Origin: Archegozetes longisetosus
Taxonomy: Eukaryota; Arthropoda; Arachnida; Sarcoptiformes; Trhypochthoniidae
Assembly: GCA_018873245.2 (NCBI GenBank)
Contig: JAEMBT020000009.1
Coordinates: forward strand, 17,515,794 to 17,579,793
DNA: 64,000 nucleotides
Direction of reading: 5' to 3'
A model generated the notes under the pieces. The model saw only the letters and a program-made list of their open reading frames with translations, had not been told where the DNA came from and searched no databases. The position numbers were made by a program, and so were the translations under genes. This document shows, in pieces, positions 60,201 through 64,000 of this stretch. Each line of letters starts with the position of its first letter. Positions within the stretch are counted from its first letter, which is position 1.

Positions 60201-61813
60201 GAGAATTATTTATTCTGTCTTGAAAATCAAGTTTCGCGGACTAACTTTCAGGATCTCACTAAGGAATAGTTTACATGTTCAACATTTGTGTCTAGTGTTA
60301 TACATGGATAGAAAGGCTACTTCTTGTTAGTGAAAAGTAAACTAAAACTTTCTATTGACTTTACGATCAAATTATATTAATTTTGATGTATTATTATGTT
60401 TGTCATGTTAAGCTAGTATTTTATTCTTGTAAATTGTACTTAGCTCATATTCTAATATTGAACAGATTAATGAAGATAGAAATTGAATGACTCGTAAATA
60501 CAGAATAAATAACAATAATTATTTGATATCTAGCTCAATGGTCAAATGGCGTAAACAAGAGTTAATTCAATAAGAAGATTGTATACAAGCCGTAAAGGAA
60601 CTGCTGATAACTTTCTTCTAAATAGTCTTCAATTTCCATAGAAATGTGTTTATTCATTAAATAAGACACTTATGAATGATATATAAGATAAGATCCGAAT
60701 AAATAGTGGACAAATTACTGGTTTAGATTGAACAAGAATGAAAACGTGATATGTTTATAACATTCAATTGTCTCTAATTGCTCAATCAATTCAATATAAA
60801 TTCATTAAGTTTTCCAGTATGTTACCACATGGATTGAGGTGTGAGAACGTGATTAGAAAAAGTTATATAGATGCCATTTCATAATAAGAAAAGTTAGGCT
60901 TCTAGTATGTTATTAGTTGTGAAAAAATGTCATTCATTAAAACTGCATCAGACCCTTTAATGCAAAAACCGTTATATTGATCAAAGCTAACGAGCCAGCT
61001 TTAAATCAACAACACATAAGTTCCTAGCTATAAAAATCCGACATTTATTCGAGACTACTCTTTCGGAGCTGTAAAGCTTTCATTGAATTATTGGTTTTTA
61101 TTTGAGCTGGAATTTCGAGGATATTCTCGAGAATAGTTTTAAGAATAATCTCAAGAATAAAAATTCATTTCAAATAAAACATTTGTGAATAAAAGGCACT
61201 ATAAGATTGAAATGAGTTTAAATTATCAGAAGCCCGTCAGAGGGATATTTAAGCTCTTTTTCATCATTAATCATATAAATGCGAATAAATGACACTAAAT
61301 ACACAAGACGAGAATGACTTCTTTCTCTGTATTTTTTCATGTGATAAGAAATTTTATTTCAAGTTCTGTTAGCAGAGCTGCAGATCCATTGAATCAGTGA
61401 AATATTTAACCACAGAGACAGTTCATTTCACCGAAAATGGCAATCAAGTTCATTAAGCTCCAGAAGACTTTGAATATGAGGCTCATAAGTCAGTTAGATT
61501 TCAAAATAAACTTTCAGCTAAATGAGTTAAATGTGATTTGCATTTTGATTTCCGTGTCTGTATTGGTTTTACAGAATTGTTTGAATATGCTTAAGGCTAG
61601 AGCGTAGGATGCTCTAAGTTTTTAGTACTAAACTCATGACCTTAAGTTTTCGATTTAAATGCGGAAAATAAGAATAAGAATATGTTCTCACTATTTCTAT
61701 TAAATTTATTTACATACTTTTAAAAGTATTAGTGGTGGACACTAGAAGATAGATGTTCAAGTCTCTCACCTAAAATATGTTGATAAATTGCTTTCTAGAA
61801 AGTAAACTAAATA
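57279..61813. other. Intergenic, no gene recognised
   Basis: About 4.5 kb of AT-rich DNA. A short hairpin 'aagttgca...tgcaactt' lies at about 57283-57307. No frame of note and no element ends recognised. Confidence 0.5.
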
Positions 61814-62328
61814 CGTGGGTGATTCAAAAAGTTTTCTCCTTGATATATAAGTGATCGAACTATAAATAAATTATCTTAAATTTAAACCATAACGTTGCAT
61901 GAGCTTATATGCTAAAACACAGATCAATTATAGCATTCACACAGATATTTATATGAATTCGATTGAGAATTCACCCATATTAATCTACTGCCAAGTTCAA
62001 AAATGTTCTTTGCTCTTAGATTTGCGATTCAAATTGATTAATATCTTAAAGATATTGTGCTCAATAACTTTTTCCCCAAAAAAAATGTAATTTTAAATCT
62101 TAAAATTAAAAGCAGTGAAAATTGTTGAACTTGAAGATAGATTAACATAAGTGATTCTCAGTTGAAATCATATCAACTAATCAACTATAAATGTCTGTAT
62201 GAATGCTACAATTGATCTGTGTTTTGGCATATAAACTTATGCAACGTTATGGTTTAAATTTAAGATAATTTTTTATTTATAGTCCGGTTGCTCATATATC
62301 AAGAAGAAAACTTTTTGAATCACCCACG
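61814..62328. mobile_element. Mariner-like MITE with about 140-bp TIRs and TA duplication
   Basis: The ends read CGTGGGTGATTCAAAAAG and its exact complement, flanked by TA at 61812-61813 and 62329-62330. The inverted arms extend about 140 bp on each side (to about 61955 and from about 62186) and enclose about 230 bp with no transposase. The 'gattcaaaaagttttct' end text resembles mariner-family termini. The frame 61899-62090 inside is not a gene. Confidence 0.85.
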
Positions 62329-62589
62329 TAAATATTGTAAATAAAAATTTTCATATGAAAAAATTGGAATAAATTTTTTTCAATTCCAATCCCATTTCCA
62401 TCATAAACGAGATTCAGATCCAGATTCCACACTCTACAGTACCAAAACCTAGTCAAACATTTATGGCAAACATTGAGCTAATTGGATGATTGATAGTCCA
62501 CTCAAGGAATGATTGTGACATGTTGTATCTAAACTACTTCTGGACAATTCTAGTGAAATGGTTTGTTTCCGAATAAGGTGTTAACTATA

Positions 62590-63067
62590 CAGTTGGGAGC
62601 TTTTTAGCTTGTATTTCAGCTTAATAGTAATTTTGATAAAAATGATAAATTTTATATGAAGTCTTTATTACAAATGAAAATCTCAAACCCACTAATCATA
62701 GAAATTAATTCTATCTTTAGTCAGTCATTTTTTCTCTTAGAAATTATGACTTTAGTTTAGTCATAAATATATAATAAATTCTTCAATCAACTGTAAATTT
62801 TAAATACGATTTTGTGTTCAAATGACAAAGTATTTTCACAAAATCGTATTTGAAATTACCAATAATTTATAGAATTCATCATATTTATGACTAAATTAAA
62901 GCCATGCTTTCAAAGGGAAAATTTGACTGACTAAAGACAAAGTAAATCTATTTTCTATGATTAGTAATTTCGTGAGATTTCATTTGTAATAAAGATTTTA
63001 TATCAAATTTATAAGTCTTATTAAAACTACTACTAAGTTAAAATACAAGCTGAAAAGCTGCCAACTG
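62590..63067. mobile_element. Foldback MITE with Tc1-like ends (CAGTTGG)
   Basis: Nearly the whole 478 bp is palindromic. The left end is CAGTTGGGAGCTTTTTAGC and the right end the complement of CAGTTGGCAGCTTTTCAGC, and the arms meet near 62826 ('gtgttcaaatgac'). The left flank is TA; the right flank reads AA, so the duplication has decayed. CAGT ends beside TA are typical of Tc1-group elements. There is no coding capacity. Confidence 0.8.
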
Positions 63068-63123
63068 AACATCAAGTAATATAATAAGTATATTTATTTA
63101 ACAATTGAATGACAAAAAGTAAT

Positions 63124-63151
63124 AACCTAACCTAACCTAACTTAACCTAAC
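63124..63151. repeat. Interstitial telomere-like (CCTAA)n tract, short
   Basis: Five CCTAA-type pentamers with one variant, about 60 bp after the right end of the preceding MITE. Confidence 0.8.
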
Positions 63152-64000
63152 GTAATAACCGGTTATCGCTTAATGAATGAATTAGAGAAAAATTCATTGA
63201 AAGATGGAAGTGTCTTTGACAGTTTATTGAAATTTGTCATAGCAATAAATTCTTATTTTCTCAATCAAACATATGCGAACTTTTTTAATATAGATAAAAC
63301 ACGAGTCAAACAATATAATGTAAATAAAATTCAAATAACAAGTTAACTGGTTATTGCTCTTTGCAATTCAATTGTATATTTTGGAAAAAGTACACCTCAA
63401 AACCAAATAGTTTCGAAGTGTAGTAAAACAAGTCAACTGCAGAATATAAAGTTAGAAATTCCAATAGGTTTAAGTCTGAACTTTAAGGATAAAGATTTCA
63501 ATAAGGATTAATAAACTTATAATGATTAATTTGTATACAAGATAAATAAGCAAAATCATATATCTTATAAAATAAATAAATCATCTAATGAAACATAAAA
63601 GTTTGACCCATGAAGTAGTATTAGAGCTAAAGTAACACATCCTCCTAAGTTTAAACTTTTATTGATTTTATAAAACTTATTTATGTTGCGTTTGTCTAGC
63701 TATCAAATTAATGATCGAAGGCCTATTAATACCTATCTCGATTTATTTACTTATCTCTAAAGCTCAGCCTATGATTAATTGGGGTTTTCTATCTATATAT
63801 TTTTCAATTAATCAATTTTTGTAGACTTCAAAACAATTTGATTTTGAACTTTTTCCAAACCAATGTATCCTTCCTTTTGTTCAAATGACCTCTAAGATAA
63901 CCCTTCGCTTTCGTATCACATAAATAATTCCACTTAACGACTGACCAAAAATTTCTTATAACTAATCAATAAAGCAGTGATAATAAAACCGATAATACTG
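63152..64000. other. Intergenic to window end, nothing recognised
   Basis: AT-rich DNA without coding, RNA or transposon signal. Confidence 0.5.

Noticed and set aside
61899..62090. 63-codon frame inside the mariner-like MITE
   Set aside because: No similarity to a transposase helix-turn-helix or DDE/D domain; lies partly in a terminal arm.
1..64000. Retroviral, LTR or LINE elements and viral insertions
   Set aside because: No reverse transcriptase, integrase, gag-like or capsid-like frame and no paired LTRs were seen; all recognisable mobile DNA is of the TIR or foldback type.

Overview
This is a very AT-rich, gene-poor stretch of an animal nuclear genome. It contains spliceosomal introns, rhodopsin-class GPCRs, an SREBP-type bHLH-zipper gene, many short DNA-transposon relics, and three interstitial runs of the pentamer TTAGG/CCTAA, which is the usual arthropod telomere motif. 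An arthropod is the best-supported reading. The two short introns in the 34-35 kb gene (72 and 74 nt) would fit a mite or a small-genome insect, but that finer placement is only a guess. No prokaryotic features (operons, ribosome-binding sites, CRISPR) are present.

Layout. Positions 1-865 (minus strand) hold the 5' part (TM1-TM5) of a neuropeptide-type GPCR that runs off or breaks at the left edge. From 0.9 to 28.4 kb I see no convincing gene, only minisatellites, several terminal-inverted-repeat (TIR) elements, a 0.74 kb foldback element with a nested insertion, a tRNA/SINE-like patch and a telomere-like tract. At 28.57-29.45 kb (plus) lies an intronless, membrane-free SREBP-like transcription factor with its own TATA-like box and poly(A) signal. 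At 33.76-35.04 kb (minus) is a three-exon gene that I assembled by hand for a 378-residue single-pass, heavily N-glycosylated, mucin-like membrane protein. A possible two-exon, two-TM mini-gene ends on its start codon (TAATG). At 40.47-41.32 kb (plus) lies a second copy of the GPCR, nearly identical in its core but carrying a frameshift before TM6. The 41-64 kb part is mostly intergenic, with a dense graveyard of hAT and Tc1/mariner-type elements at 53.1-55.8 kb and two foldback MITEs at 61.8-63.1 kb.

The two GPCR copies diverge from each other across about 40 kb, with the SREBP-like and mucin-like genes between them. Both copies carry His-Arg where class A receptors have the Asp/Glu-Arg of the DRY motif. 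I see no evidence that the genes in the window act in one pathway. Most of the other open frames over 60 codons in this window look like chance frames in AT-rich DNA or shadows of repeats.
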